Shown here: positions 33,707 to 46,541 of the stretch, in pieces
Layout of the letters: every line of letters begins with the position of its first letter
Numbering within the stretch: position 1 is the stretch's first letter
From: Biscogniauxia marginata
Taxonomy: Eukaryota > Ascomycota > Sordariomycetes > Xylariales > Xylariaceae
DNA: 64,000 bases
Direction of reading: 5' to 3'
Assembly: GCA_022695795.1 (NCBI GenBank)
Contig: MU404095.1
Location: 186,001 to 250,000 of the forward strand
The notes under the pieces: model-generated
What the model saw: the letters and a program-made list of their open reading frames with translations, nothing else
Databases searched by the model: none
What the model was told of the DNA's origin: nothing
Position numbers and translations under genes: made by a program

Positions 33707-35399
33707 ATGCTTCCAGGCCACTCTGTTATTACGCCCGGGCACCGCGGAGGTCTTCGCCAGTCCCCCGTGACTGTTATTAGAGACCACCAGGCTTGTATTC
33801 CTCTCACGAGGATCCTAGGTGATGGCGACATTGCGGTTCTTCTCACGCCCGTGGTTGCACCTCTTCAACCAAATGCTAGCCCTAGCAGTGACCCGTTCGA
33901 GCCACTTGGTCGAGCCTTGGCCACAAGGCATCCTTGGATCCGCCATGTTCCCTATACTTCCCGAAATGGGATAACGAGTACGCACGTTGGCTTCATAAAA
34001 CGAGCTAGGGCGGTCATATTCGTGATATCTGGACCACCAGTTGCGGGCCAGTCGTCACAAATCGAGATTGCCGAGGTCGCACGGCGGGCTGGTGATCAAC
34101 GACCGCAGGTTATCGTGGCGTGTAGGGATATACAAGACCTCGGTCTCAAGGAATCGAATTTCCCTACGATCGTTCAAGTACCTGGGTACCTACCCACCGA
34201 CTTGCAGGCGGCGGCTGCAGTCCTGTTCGGCGAAGCCCCAGCGACAAGCACTGGTGGCATGAATGTGCAGGAACTCATTACGGTACCCAAGTTCTGGCCA
34301 CCAGAGAACTGGGATGGTCTTGATGTTACCCCCGTGCTAGATCTTTGGAACCAGTGTCTACCAGATCAATTTCGGTTAGAAAAGTTTCCATTACAGTCTT
34401 TACTTCAAAGAGATGGCTACGCGATGCATTTCGTTGTTAGGCTGCCCGAAACCCGTGAGATAGTAGGGTTCTGTGCCACATATACTACGTTTGTCGACAA
34501 GGCAGGTGAACGACTAATCGGGTCGCTCGCTATGATTATTGTTAAGTCTTCTTATCGAAGAAGGGGGATTGGATGCAGTCTCTACGAGCACGCACTGAAA
34601 CAACTTAAAAGACTACGCGGTGTAGATCGAGTTCAGTTAGGCTCTACATTTCCCCGGCTCTTAAGCGGAGTTCCAATGGGATTTGCTTCAGAAGAATGGT
34701 TCCAGAGGCGTGGCTGGCAGATGGACCAACGAGGTCCGGGCCGAGGCGAAGACATCTATGACTGGCTTCTAAGAATTGAAGATTGGCCAACCGGTGGATT
34801 CTCAACCGCTACCGCTGGGCTAACTTTCCGCCAAGGTACCTTTGATGATTTTAATACGGTTTTGGATTTCGTCGAGAAAGAGTCTAGCCGTAAGGACTAC
34901 ACGGGCTGGTACGACCAATATATGAACCTCGCGCATGATGGGCGGCTGAACGACATCATTCTGGGATTTGAGCGCTCGGTGGTTGTCGCCTCTGCTTTAG
35001 TTTATACCCCACATGAAGGCAGTCCATTAGCACTGGATCTACCTTGGGCACGAACAATCGGGCCCGATGTAGGAGGCGTAACATGCATCTGCATTGCAGG
35101 TTAGTAGACGTCAGACCATTTCTACAAGATGATGGACTAACGGAAGGCTCAGATGGCGATACTGCAACTACGAGCAGTAAAGATACCATTATGATTAGGT
35201 TACTTGATACCTGCATTTCAGTGTTGAAAGACCAGGCCATGAATTACGTATTCCTCGATGCTATTAAAGGTGGCTACGAAGGATTTCAATCAATGGGTAT
35301 GGATGTCTCACTTTTTACTAACGAGTCGGACATTGTTTTTGACATAAACCAGGGTTCCAAAAATGGGCCGTATACCGAGATCTATGGCAACCGGTGTGA
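33707..35399 (+). CDS. GNAT acetyltransferase with GH3 C-terminal-domain remnant (N-truncated fungal GH3/GNAT protein)
   Basis: Three exons: 33707-35099, 35153-35296 and 35353-35399, giving 527 aa if it starts at 33707. Residues 15-185 (SPVTVIRDHQACIPLTRILG, GRALATRHPWIRHVPYTSR, ARAVIFVIS) match the C-terminal domain of fungal NagZ-type GH3 beta-N-acetylglucosaminidases, which often carry a GNAT module behind it. The GNAT part has the acetyl-CoA loop RRRGIGCSLYEHA near residue 284, and LGSTFPRLLSGVPMGFASEEW. Splicing restores CICIADGDTATTS, then YVFLDAIKGGYEGFQSMG and FQKWAVYRDLWQPV. The GH3 catalytic barrel (several hundred residues, including the nucleophile Asp) is absent upstream. It is either a decaying 5'-truncated copy or a reduced gene still making an acetyltransferase. 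Frame and splice sites are intact. Confidence 0.68.
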
Positions 35400-38300
35400 C
35401 CATCTGTCGGCAGTGCAATTTGAAATACCTGTGAAAGCTCACATTGCCGGGCAAAAAAAGGTGGTCCTTCAACTCAATTGTTTGAGCATGGCCTAATGAT
35501 TTACCCCTAGCTCGGTGATACGAACACTGAGGAAATAGGGTGCTAGGCCTTCCATCTAACTTCACATACAACGAAGCTTACTTGATGTACAGTGTCGCTG
35601 GGAAGATACTAGCAAATAGCTAGTGAGGTGGACAAAGAGTGGCCAGTGGAATATTTATTGCTCCGCGATTTGCCAAGAATCACATGACACATTAAGGCGG
35701 TTTAATCTAACTACATGCGACTTCTCTGGCAAGGTATGGCTGTCAGGGAAATATGACGAAATTACGAATGAGAATGCCAGATAGATATTCAAAGTCAGTC
35801 CGACGATAGTGATGCGACACAGAACTCATACCATTCCGACATGAAACGATTCGTGGTCGTTCCAGTGATCACAATACATAGAAGCTGCCCTACGGCTTGC
35901 GGACGAAGTTCGAATGGAGTAATACAGCCTCTCCGAAATAACAGCCGCAGCAGAAGAAGATGTATGGCCAACCAAACCTCGCGAGGGGTGATCGTATAAT
36001 CTTCGATGAAATAGAACACGACCAAAAATTACCCCAGGAAGGCTAAGGAATGAGCGACACTATGAATAAGTTTGTTGGGGGTTTTGGGTAGCTTTCCGAA
36101 GGATATCGAGCTATACGACCTGAATATCCCGACTTAGGAGTACCACCTCTAAGCAGAAAGCTGGGTCACTGACACATGACAGGCTGGTCAAATGCCCAGA
36201 GATAACATTTCTCATTGCTCTTCGGTGCAGGCGCAACGCCGAGTAGCCCTTAGAGCCTCGAGGCCACCATGTCATCAGGGTATCTACCAACCATATCATA
36301 CGATCGACAGTCATCTCCATTTGAATAGCGAACTGGAGGCAGGAAATACAAGGTCGTGCATCGCTATTCTTGGCGTTTTATAGAGCACACTCCTCATTCT
36401 CCTAGCATGAGCGGGGATTGGTGGGGGCGGAATCCTACATTATTCGCAACCCAACTTGAACATACTTAGATTACGACGGTCTCGCTGGATTCGATAAAGA
36501 AGATGTGGTTAGGTGACACTTGTGCGAGGTGGTTCTGGTGCCAAGAAATGAGAATTGTAGTCGGGGAGGCAAAAAGGTCTTGGAGGCGAGATGTATAGAT
36601 ATCCTGGTGTTGATGTTTCTTTTTACCGGCTTTTCGACTACTCATGTTGGCATTTTGGTATCATTGGTAAGACAAAAACAACTCTCCCATACCTGCCGCA
36701 TTACACAAATTTATCGTGCCTTTAGCCGATTCTTGCTCGACATGTTGCATCCATATCGTTCCTCATTCCACGACATATTCGGCTTAGTTCTAAAGGGACT
36801 CCGTCGTTGCACTTCAACGACTAAGATTCTCACATTTAGGCCGGGCCTACGGATCAGCACGACTTTCCGACTTGTAACGACCTCTACAGCGTGGCCTTAC
36901 CCCGGCTTGGACACATCACTTTGCAGGCATCATGCGTGTCCGTCATGCTTACATGGACATACCGCCTCGCAAACCGGGTGTCACAAGACAACACTTAATT
37001 GTAATAAGTGACACTGCTAGAGGACATGGCGGCAGGTTTGCCGCGTGCCTTCTCGCGCCAATTGGGCACTACAAATGGTCGCACAACCGCCACCAGCCTA
37101 TTGGAGTGTTGTATTGCATGAAGAATCTTGTCGCATCGCTTCGTACAAGCCAAAGCTCGGAGACGACTAGTTTATCCGGCGACCCTGAGTCACGGAATGG
37201 AGGCGAGATAATCCAGAGAGCCGAGAAGTTGTCAATTCCGTATTAATGCCTTGTCGACATGAAGTGAGGTTCCATTCCGGAATGATCAGTGTCATTGTCA
37301 TGTCTCGGCTCTCACAAGCCGCATAAGCGCCTTCGAACGACCTGATGTTCGAGCTCTACCATGTTTTCTCCAGTCAGCGATCAATCCTACGAATGGCTTC
37401 CAAAAAAAAGTTTAGCATGAAAAAATACTTGTACGGGCTTATTTTGACTCTTGAAATTTGGGTCTATTAGTAGCTCCTTTCAAGGCCGACAACTGGCGAA
37501 GCTGGTTTATTCATCTTGTCTGCGGCCTACGCCGGGAACCTGACGTTTAGTTACTACATAAAATTATTATTTTTTGGAAAAGAGACACTCGGGTAAGAAC
37601 TGTGAGCCTAATTGGCAACGGGATATCTTATGCAGTTTGTACCTTGGGCTCAAGGTTAGAGCGTGAGTTACTTGCAAGCATAAGTACGAATCTGATTATC
37701 ATGATGGAGGAATTGGTGCGGTTATTACTATGCCAATAAGATGGCAATGCATGCGATAAGCCTAGGATATAGCCGCTCGCTGCAGGCCACGCGGTATCAG
37801 AACGCTGAAGGATTTGGCGGACCGGCTCCGGTTCCTACGGCGATTTGAGGCTGCCTGTCTGAAAAGACCTGCATCCCAGCAGCGTCCATTTACATGCGGC
37901 TACGTACCTGTACAACACAACCCTGACACGAGACCTGAAGGTAGAGCCATGCTTGCGGCGTGTCTGTACTGCAGCCTTAGGCAGGGTGGCATCGGCAAAA
38001 CCAGAACCCCGCGCGGAGACGACCACCGGTCAGAACACGTCCAAGCCCGAGGCACCCTTTTTGATCCTCACATAGGTACTAAGAGCTCTTCGCAGCTATA
38101 CGTCTACGTCGAGTGCTATCCCGTGCTTCCCCGTGTTATTCCCCAATATGCTATTTCAAAGTCTTTAGCCGCTTACTAGTTTAGGAGGACTAAGTCTTTC
38201 TCACCTAGGTCTCGGACCGAAGAGGCGCAGCACACCTGCTAGTAAGCCAGCGGTTTTCGGTTCGACTTCTCGGTACACGGCTTAACAGAACCTATACGCC

Positions 38301-39044
38301 CCCGGGCCTATAACTGATGTGTAGATGGGAAAGGGGTGGATGGTAATACAGATTCACCAGATCGAGCGGTGCTTCCCGCCATCTGGATATGACCACCAAG
38401 ACGATCTAGCTTGATTATTTCCTCCGAATGATGATGATGATACTGCTATGTCACTGGATGGATCGCTGATTGTATGTCTACCCATTTCTTACATGGGTAC
38501 TTTGTGTAACCACCAAAGACGTTGCGTGCATCGGCTTGGCTCACTTGCTCGCCCGTATCTTGTATCACCACCCCGTACCCAACAACCATCCTGTCCAAGG
38601 GAGACGGAGAGCAGGGGCGACACGGCGATTATCAATCAACACGCATGAAATTATCAGCTCATAATATGGGAATAACTCGGGCCTCGTGACGAGAGCGAAA
38701 AAAAAGTTTCATCATGTGGCCTCGCCGGGTTTCGGAGATTTTCCCAGTTGACATATTCGCCTGCCAATCCCATTCATCACGACCTTAGCTACCTCTGTTT
38801 TTTTTTTTTCTCTCGGTCTACCAGTTTTATTATATTTTATCTTCTTGATGTCCTTCCTGCGTGCCACGATAGTATGTGCCTTCTTACCTCAGCTGAGAAC
38901 ATCTCGTCGATCGACTCCTTATCGTTAGCTGCTTCGCGCGCACCCCCTGAAGCCCGGAGAGTTAAGTTGCCTCCCGTGAGAACTTGGTATTATCTCAAAT
39001 ATCTACCCAACGTAAACTTGATAGGTGTGTGTAGCACGGTAGTT

Positions 39045-39070
39045 TAGGTAGGTAGGTAGGTAGGTAGGTA
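39045..39070. repeat. (TAGG)n microsatellite
   Basis: Six and a half perfect copies of the tetramer TAGG, the longest uninterrupted run of this motif in the window. Confidence 0.95.
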
Positions 39071-39850
39071 TCTGTTAGGCTTCATTACACAAATCATATC
39101 TCTATCTCCCTGCCTGTCCGGTTTACCACATGCTACCGTCACCGCTACTACGGCGAGTATGGGCGCTTGCACGACAGTATGCCGTGTTTTTTGGACCCCA
39201 GGTTTCATCATATACATATGTTGTGTCTCTTGTATATAAGTCAATGTTGAAGGCTGTGTAACCACACATGTTTCCTGTAGGGCGGCACGGGTGCAGACGA
39301 CTCCAAACCAGTGCTTCATAGGTACAATTCCTTCACCCAGGCAATATACGTGACGAATCCAGGTTGAGCCCTGTCTTTGTCTTGAATATGAGACCTGCTG
39401 TTGTACTACTACATCCTTTTTCCCACCCTGCCAACCCTCTTCCCCCCAGTAAGCCCCTTTTGGTCCTCTCCGTCTTGGGTATAGGAAAAACCTGTTGAAC
39501 ACGTTAACCTTATGTTGGACCGCGATACCCACCGAAGCGAAGAGTAACAGTAACGAGAAAAGTCCGCTTTTCTCCGCCCCGTCCAGCAACTGATCTTCAT
39601 CATCGTCAGCGCACCCAAAGTCCGCCCCAATCGCGGACCAAACCCCGGATTGGTGCGACGTGACATTATCTTACGGCATAAAAATGTATAACAAAAAAAA
39701 AAAAAGGGAAGTAAGGTTAGATGGGGATCAGAGATAGGTCCCGACGGGTAAGGCAGATATAATATCTAAGTTTAGACTGCTTACTCACTTGCTTACTTAA
39801 CGTGGTCAGTCAGCACTCTACCAACGACATTACATACTTTTCAATTGATT

Positions 39851-39890
39851 ACCTACCTACCTAACCTACCTAACCTACCTAACCTACCTA
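39851..39890. repeat. (CCTACCTAA)n-type tandem repeat
   Basis: A 40-bp array of CCTA units, with a 9-bp CCTACCTAA register in the second half. It is the opposite-strand form of the TAGG motif at 39045-39070, about 0.8 kb away. Confidence 0.92.
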
Positions 39891-40419
39891 TATGTATCTC
39901 TGATACTACATACTACACCAACCGTACCGCTACTACACACATACAATACATACATTACATTACTCGCCCGGAAGGGGGCGAGTGAGAAATCACCAACTTC
40001 CCTACTTGGGCATGACAACCCTCGTGATCAGCTAATTGAACCTAGTACTTATTACATACATACATACATGCATGCATTATGTATGTACGCAAAGAAAAAG
40101 ACAAAGAAGAAGAAAAAAAAAGCCTCCTTCCTTCTTCCTTCCTTCTTCCTCTCCCAAACCCCCCAACCCCCCCCTTTTTTTTCATCCCATGAATGAGAGA
40201 GAGAGAGAGTACCTATAACCCTCACATCTCACATCTCATCTCATCTTACTCACATGTTTCTTTCGCGATCGGCCCCGAATATAAGATTTTAACCTAGTTG
40301 ACAGCGAATATAATTTTTATATTCCTTTATTCTTTTTATCAGACTAGTACCTATATAGGTGTAGCTATCTTATTAATTCGACCGAAAAAAATACTTCCCG
40401 ACTTCATCTCCCGGATTGA

Positions 40420-40420
<1 letters not shown>

Positions 40421-40452
<32 letters not shown>
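40421..40452. repeat. (TTGA)n microsatellite
   Basis: Eight uninterrupted TTGA units, followed within 20 bp by a short (CATA)n run. Confidence 0.95.
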
Positions 40453-40453
<1 letters not shown>

Positions 40454-40811
40454 ACTGACTGACATACATACATACATACATTTCGCCTGCCTAGAGGTAG
40501 CCTTTCGGAACCAACGATCCCGAATATCATCCAACTCCCTCCCTCTCCCTCCCCTCCCTCAACAGGTATCAACAAATCTTAGGTCACCCTGGCTCTTGGC
40601 CCTCACCGAATATCATCCCGTGGGTGTTACTCATCGATTGATTCCATATTATTATTATTTTCTGTACGACCTTAGAAGCAGACGAACGGCAGCCACAAAA
40701 AAGACAAGAAGAAGAAAAGAAAAAGGTAGCTCCGTTTTCACTCTCTCGTATAGCTTTTAACCGAATTGTACTGCCGCTGTTGTGAAACCATAATCAACGA
40801 GGGGAGAAAGA

Positions 40812-40830
40812 GGGGGGGGGGGGGGGGGGG
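40812..40830. repeat. Poly-G run (19 G)
   Basis: A homopolymer of 19 G in non-coding DNA. Its exact length is unlikely to be reliable. Confidence 0.9.
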
Positions 40831-41693
40831 CAGAAGAAAACATTGAACTGAAAGGAGACGCGGCGTATGCAAGTAAGTTAGTAAGCAGTGCGAGAAAAAG
40901 AAGAAGAAAAAAAATATTGCATTATGTAGTCGAGCACCCTGTGAAGGGAACCCGACATTGCGGGTCTGCTATTAGACCACCACCTACAGGTGAGGCATCA
41001 TCTCATCTCTATATCCCCCTATAAACATCAATTCGTGTTTTTGTTTTTGGTTGCCTTGCGCTGCGTTGTTGTCCCAATCTAGTGCGTTCTATACTAGTAC
41101 AGATTTTTCCTCCCCCCATCCTTCCCTCTTTCCGGTTTTTTTTTTGAATCATCTCGACAGACAGACAGACAGACATACAGAGAAGAAGAGGAAAGGGAGG
41201 CCACGGCCACAGACTGCTCTGCTATCCCCTGTGTATATAGGTAATAAACCGGTAGACAAAAATGTACCGAAAAAAATAGGGGAAAGAACAGAATAGAATA
41301 GAACAGAATAAACCACCCGATTTCTTTTGAGTCAACCTTCTTCACTCTCTCCCTTCCCCCACGATGGAAAATCAATCCGCACGTACATTTTCATCCGGGC
41401 TTTTCTCGAGCCCAACGCCGTCGCCAACGAGTATGAACAAGAGTTTACATGAGCGTTCGTCATTTCGTAGGTCTCAATATTGCTCGGACGTGAGACGAAA
41501 TATGAAGATCAAAAAAAGAAAAGGAATGCAAAGCATTAAGACAAATACTTCATTGGTATCCTCCATATCCAGACGCCATTGCAACCCTACCCCGATTTCT
41601 TTCTTGACCTCTGACCATAAAATTTCGTTTTCATACACACATCAAATGCATCACCTCCTCAGGACATAATGAGGTGGTTTGGCAACGTGAACA

Positions 41694-44600
41694 TTATGCC
41701 CACTTGGAGAAATCGACGCTATCAACTAGCGAGTCTAGTCCGTTGTTCGTCATGACCTCGGTGTTGTCGGTTGTCGCGGTTGAGAGCATCGATGAGCGGT
41801 GCGAGTTTTGCTCGCTTGAATTAGTGAAGAAAGTAGCGACTGAAGATCGCCTGAGACTGCTGAAGCTGTCACGTACAGTATTGCCTGGCCTAGCTGCTTC
41901 TAGGTGCATTGTGCTAACCGCCAGGTTCCCATGACCTAGAGAAGTTCCAGGAGGCGAAGGCGTCGGCCCATGAAACATCGACTTTGGGCCATATTTATCT
42001 CGCAGTCTGTTGATCTCTCTCAACCGATTACGCCACGATGATATATGCTCACCGACTTCACGATCGGCCCATACTAATGCAAACACCGACGCGTTGAGTG
42101 CAAGGAGCCGAGTGAAGTCAGGTAGAGCCTTCAGACTAACAATCTTAGTCTCAGAGGCTGGTGAGATTTCCGGGAAGCCGGGCTTGCTCATTACCTGCAC
42201 CTTATAGAACGACTCTTTCATGTCTTTCGGCGTCCTCTGCCTAGTAGCGACGAACGAAGCACGAGATTCTGGTGTAATAACAATGTTGACATAATTGAAT
42301 TCTGACGGGAAGGTGTCGAATTTGAAAGGAAGGCCAGAATCATTGAAGATAATATTAACAAAATCGTTGCCGATGTGTCGTTTCTTGAAAATACACTGTG
42401 GGTCGCGATCTAGATTCGTGGGCATCTGCGTAGTAACGTGGAAGACAAGCTCTGTGACTCGATCCCTCCAACAGAAGGTATACTGTCCATCCGTATCGTA
42501 TTCTTTGTCTAGACCCTGAGTATTGAATGTGGCACCTTTCAGTTTGATTAAAGTGCCAAGACCGTTCAGAAATTCGACGTAGTCACTGCTACCAGAAACA
42601 TTGGCGAGGATCTCAGGTTCCGCAGTCTGATTTTCTCCAATGTATACAACTCCAACTTTGTAGCCATCTACTGTGGAGTTGTGGTCAAACATCCTGATAG
42701 CCCTGTCAACTGCGTCGTCATCTGGCAAGGGAATGGGCCGTCCCATATCGCTACCTTGGGGTATTGAGGATAGTAGCTGTACAAGTAAATGACTTGGGAA
42801 GATATTGTTGCCAGTAGTAGAGTGACTGTCCCGTGTGCTGTCATTCATGAGACTTTGGTGTGGCGGTGGAGGTCGGAACAGTTCACGAATCGTATAGGAA
42901 GAGGTGCCTGAAGGCTGTCGCTTGGTAATTTGGGCCCAGCCTGTAGCAACAGCCTGCTCAATTGTGACGATGCTGTTCCCAATCAACCACCTCTTTGTAA
43001 GTATTTCGCCAAATCTATCGGCCGTAAAAAATGGATCGGCAGCAGACTCGTCGATGTCAGCGTAAGTGACCCTTTGCATATAATCCAGGGTTATTTGCGC
43101 CTGTTCATCGGATACTTGGGACCCGTCAACATCCATGAAGAGATTCTTAGCGATCCATCCGACATGATTCGCTCGATCTGGAAGCTTCAACGCTAGAAAC
43201 CAGTAAAGGATGACATGGTAGGCCAATGTATATACATATTGGGGTAGGTCATCCGATGCACTGGGATGGACTTGGCTGTCACTTGGATTGGCAGACCCCG
43301 ATACCGTAATAGATGAGTCGCCAGTCATTGACAGATTTCTATAGCTCTGCTTCTTACCCCTTACGTACTGTAGGTACCGGAAGGAAATCCCGAAGACAAT
43401 GCGATATTCCTCCTCTCGGAAATTGACGTACAAAGAAGGAAGTCGGCTAAGACAAGCCAAGAACTCAAGAATATGCATCGCAACGTAGGGCTGAGTGATT
43501 ATTTGTGCCATCCGTTGCAGAATGGTGACCAATGCCTTGCTTGTCGAAGAAGGAAGCTCATGACAGCAGATAGTAAGTGCGTGGATGCAACATTTCGCAC
43601 TTCGCTCCCAGGTTGCTATGCCATGTACAAAGGTTCTAACGATCTCATCTTCTTCCGCTCGCTGGAAGTGTTGGTGGTAACTTAGAATCATTGTCAGGGT
43701 GTGGAACAGACAGATGGCAACATCAGCTCGGCGCAGCCCAGAAGCACCAGGCGGCTCGTGGAAGCTGTTCTGTCTGATCTGGTCACAAACAGTTCTTCTA
43801 AGCTCCTGTATTTGCGCTACGGTGCTCCTAAAAACAGCGTGATTGCTTAATTGTGAGGGGAGATAAACCAGGACAAAGCTATATACTTCCCAATCACAGC
43901 CTTGTTGTAATAGGTTGAGAACGGCCTCAAGCCAGACCGCCACCGGCAAGGTCGTTGCTGGCTCCGAAGCGCCGTCTACTCCAGAGGAGTCGCCACAATA
44001 TTCAGAATAAAGTACAGGGCTTGCTGCTTGGGATGGACTTTCGGGTAGGGCGCCTGGATCAGTTGCACTCCACAATGAACGCGCGCTGAGTCCTGCCTTC
44101 GAACTACTTGCTGATCTAAGTAGATAAGCTCGATCTTGTGTTTGTCCCTGGGAGAAGGAGACGCCGCGGGATGTGCGAGCTGAACCTCCAGCCTCACTTC
44201 TTGATATTCTACTTGGCTGAGATATGTCTATAGTTGATTTCCGTGTGAGAGATGCTTCAGTTCGGTATAGTGTAGCTGCCAGATTATTGATCCCGGTGTG
44301 CGTGGTGACGAATATCCTATTAGCCCAGTCGGCTCTGAGGCGGAAGAGTAGTTGCATGGCAGCGATGCGAGCGTCAGTTTCACTGCCGTTTGACTTGGCT
44401 ATCGTGACAAGTGAGTGAAATAGACGAGTCGCCTTCGCGACATCAACATTCATGACACGGAGGAACATTTGGACAAAGCCCCTCGTAACAACACTGGATG
44501 GAGTTTGGCCTCTTGACGATGTGGCATTCTCTGGAGATGTTGGCGTCCCTGGTGTGCTAGAATGAGGAGTGATTGGTAGCCGCAGTCGATCGCCACTTAC

Positions 44601-46541
44601 GATACCGTGGAGTGTGTCCACAATGTGACAGAACACAGAGAAGGATGCGCCAGTCGCAGCAGTTACAGTGAATGATACGATGTCTTGCAATAGAACGATA
44701 TCAGTCTCTTCTGCTACACTAGCGAGCAAGCGTTTCATGAGTCCGGGGATGAAATCAGACTCAATCTGGTCGTTGATGAGCTCCACCATGTCATAAACCT
44801 CTGTAATAATGTGCAAAGCTTGTAGGCGAACGTCTGTTGAGCGCTTCCTGTCCATAAAGAAGGCGTTCAACACAAGAGCTAAATTCGACTCCCATTGCGG
44901 GTCGGATGGGGAGCAACACCTGAATTCCTTGAAATGGTTCAGAAGTAGGCCTGCTGCCGAGTCAGGAAGTACTAAATAGACTCTAGCAAAGAAGACGATG
45001 CAGTCCTGTCTCTGGACTGGGGGGCTTTGTTGTTCTCTGAGTATCTCCTCAAGTCGAGCTATCAGCCGCATTAGCTCCCTAGCTATTAGGCTTTCGGGGT
45101 TTTCGGTCTCTTCTCGGAATAAAGTCGATGCAGCAAACCCATCTGCTTTAGATATAAGCGTGAGGACGCCAGCAGCACATGCCACCGCGATCTCAAAAAT
45201 GGGTGTCCAATCCTCGTCGACCAGTATCGTGTTAATACTGCCTTCGGCATCGCCAAGGAGGGAATTTACCAGCCTTAGTATGTCGAGATGAATCTTCCAG
45301 GTACTTGCGGTCTGGGCTACTTTGGATAACCCATCAACTAGAAGAGCATACGGAACCGCTGGGTACCCCTTCTCTGAGCTCTTCGACACAAGTTTGGTGA
45401 GTACAGAAAGAACACCCCGTAAATCGCGAACACTCTCCTTCTTCTTGTCTGCGTCCGTCGGAATATTACTCAGGACCTCAAGCAGTATACGTACTGTTGC
45501 TTGCCCGTTGTGTGACCGACACAGAATACTGATCGTATGCCACGCGTCTTTCTCGAGTTGAGGGACAAGGCAATGAATCGAACCAAGAATCTGAACGCAA
45601 CTTCTCAGCTTGTCCCCGGGAAGTACCCCATACGTCACAATGGCTTCCATAACGCCAATGCAAGCCCGCATGTCATCTTCAACGCTCGTGTTCATGCAAA
45701 TGTTCAGCAATACGTTGATCATAGCCTCGATGGCTTCGTCATCAGCAACGAGAAAGTTGAACTTGATAACGTCGGTTACTATGGCAAAAAGATCGGCAAA
45801 GTTCCTGTCCTCGGCAGTAGCAAGCGCCTTTCCTTTTGATCGTGAGCCCTGCTTTTTAGCAGCATTCCTTGCGGCCCGTACCGAATCGAAGGCGAACTCG
45901 AGCCAGGTGGACAGGAGCGGGAACACGTCATAATCAAAGCCAGAAACGTCACGCCCGCGTTTCGTGAGGTCGGCAAGCGCAACGAGTTGGAGGTGGAAAT
46001 CATCGGGGTTTGCTGGGGCGGATATGGTCTGGAAATATTCCTTCCTCTCGAGATCGGATGATGAAGCGTGCTTGACACACTCTGTAAGCAATTCCCATCC
46101 AGCAATGCGGGCCGCCCTGGCGTTGGTAGGCTGTATCAAGTCCTTCGCGGCATACCATATATCGAGCACCTACAAATCGCTAGGTTAATACTGTCCGATG
46201 CGAGCACTGCACCGTAACAATAAACATACCGGATTGAGAGGGTACTCGGCTACAACGAAGCGTAGAGTATTGGCTGCCGCCACCCGCTGATTCAGAGATC
46301 CATCCTTCAGCTGCTCGTATGAATCGATGTGTTGCTGAGGCAAGCCGCGGCCAGCGGATGGGATTGAAGAGTTGATCTGCTGGGCGATCTGAGCATTGAT
46401 GGAGGCAGAGGATTGTGCGGCAGTCGGTAGGGACTTTGTTAACTTTGTAGCACTAGCAAGGCCCTTGAAGACACTGGCAAGACCTCCAGTACTCTTAGAT
46501 TCCTGAGGTTGGTGAGCCTCGTCTCCTGGGGATGGAGACAT
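41694..46541 (-). CDS. TSC2: Tuberin (TSC2), Rheb GTPase-activating protein
   Basis: Two exons: 46541-46230 and 46169-41694, giving 1595 aa; the intron is 60 bp. The N-terminal two-thirds is helical tuberin-type sequence with no catalytic motif. The Rap/Rheb-GAP domain spans about residues 1270-1440: KVGVVYIGENQ, VEFLNGLGTLIKLKG, FHVTTQMPTNLDRDPQCIFK, then KKRHIGNDFVNIIF, whose Asn (about residue 1371) is the asparagine thumb of RapGAP-type enzymes. With TSC1, tuberin turns off Rheb and so restrains TORC1. Length is within the family range. The frame stays open upstream of 46541 but without an ATG, so MSPSPGDEA is taken as the start. It is divergent from CSE1. Confidence 0.94.

Larger units (their letters stand above)
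35400..41693. other. 6.3 kb gene-empty, microsatellite-rich region
   Basis: Scattered ORFs of 60-180 codons lack motifs or plausible exon chains. The right half (about 38.8-41.4 kb) is dense in simple repeats and homopolymers listed separately. Part near 41.4-41.7 kb should be the TSC2 3' UTR. Confidence 0.45.

Noticed and set aside
35044..35496. 150-codon ORF as a separate gene after the GNAT gene
   Set aside because: It contains exon 2 of the GNAT gene and then reads through its second intron; splicing at 35296/35353 gives the conserved C-terminus.
36520..37246. Two overlapping plus-strand ORFs of 163 and 104 codons
   Set aside because: There is no family signal, no splice chain joining them and no coding-like composition.
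39045..39070. Tandem TAGG units as a CRISPR-like array
   Set aside because: It is a simple microsatellite with no spacers, in a eukaryotic genome.
39044..39589. 181-codon minus-strand ORF
   Set aside because: It ends inside the (TAGG)n repeat, has no motif or homologue that I recognise and has a non-protein-like composition.
39851..39890. CCTA/CCTAA array as telomeric sequence
   Set aside because: It lacks the CCCTAA unit, is short and lies inside a chromosome-internal context.
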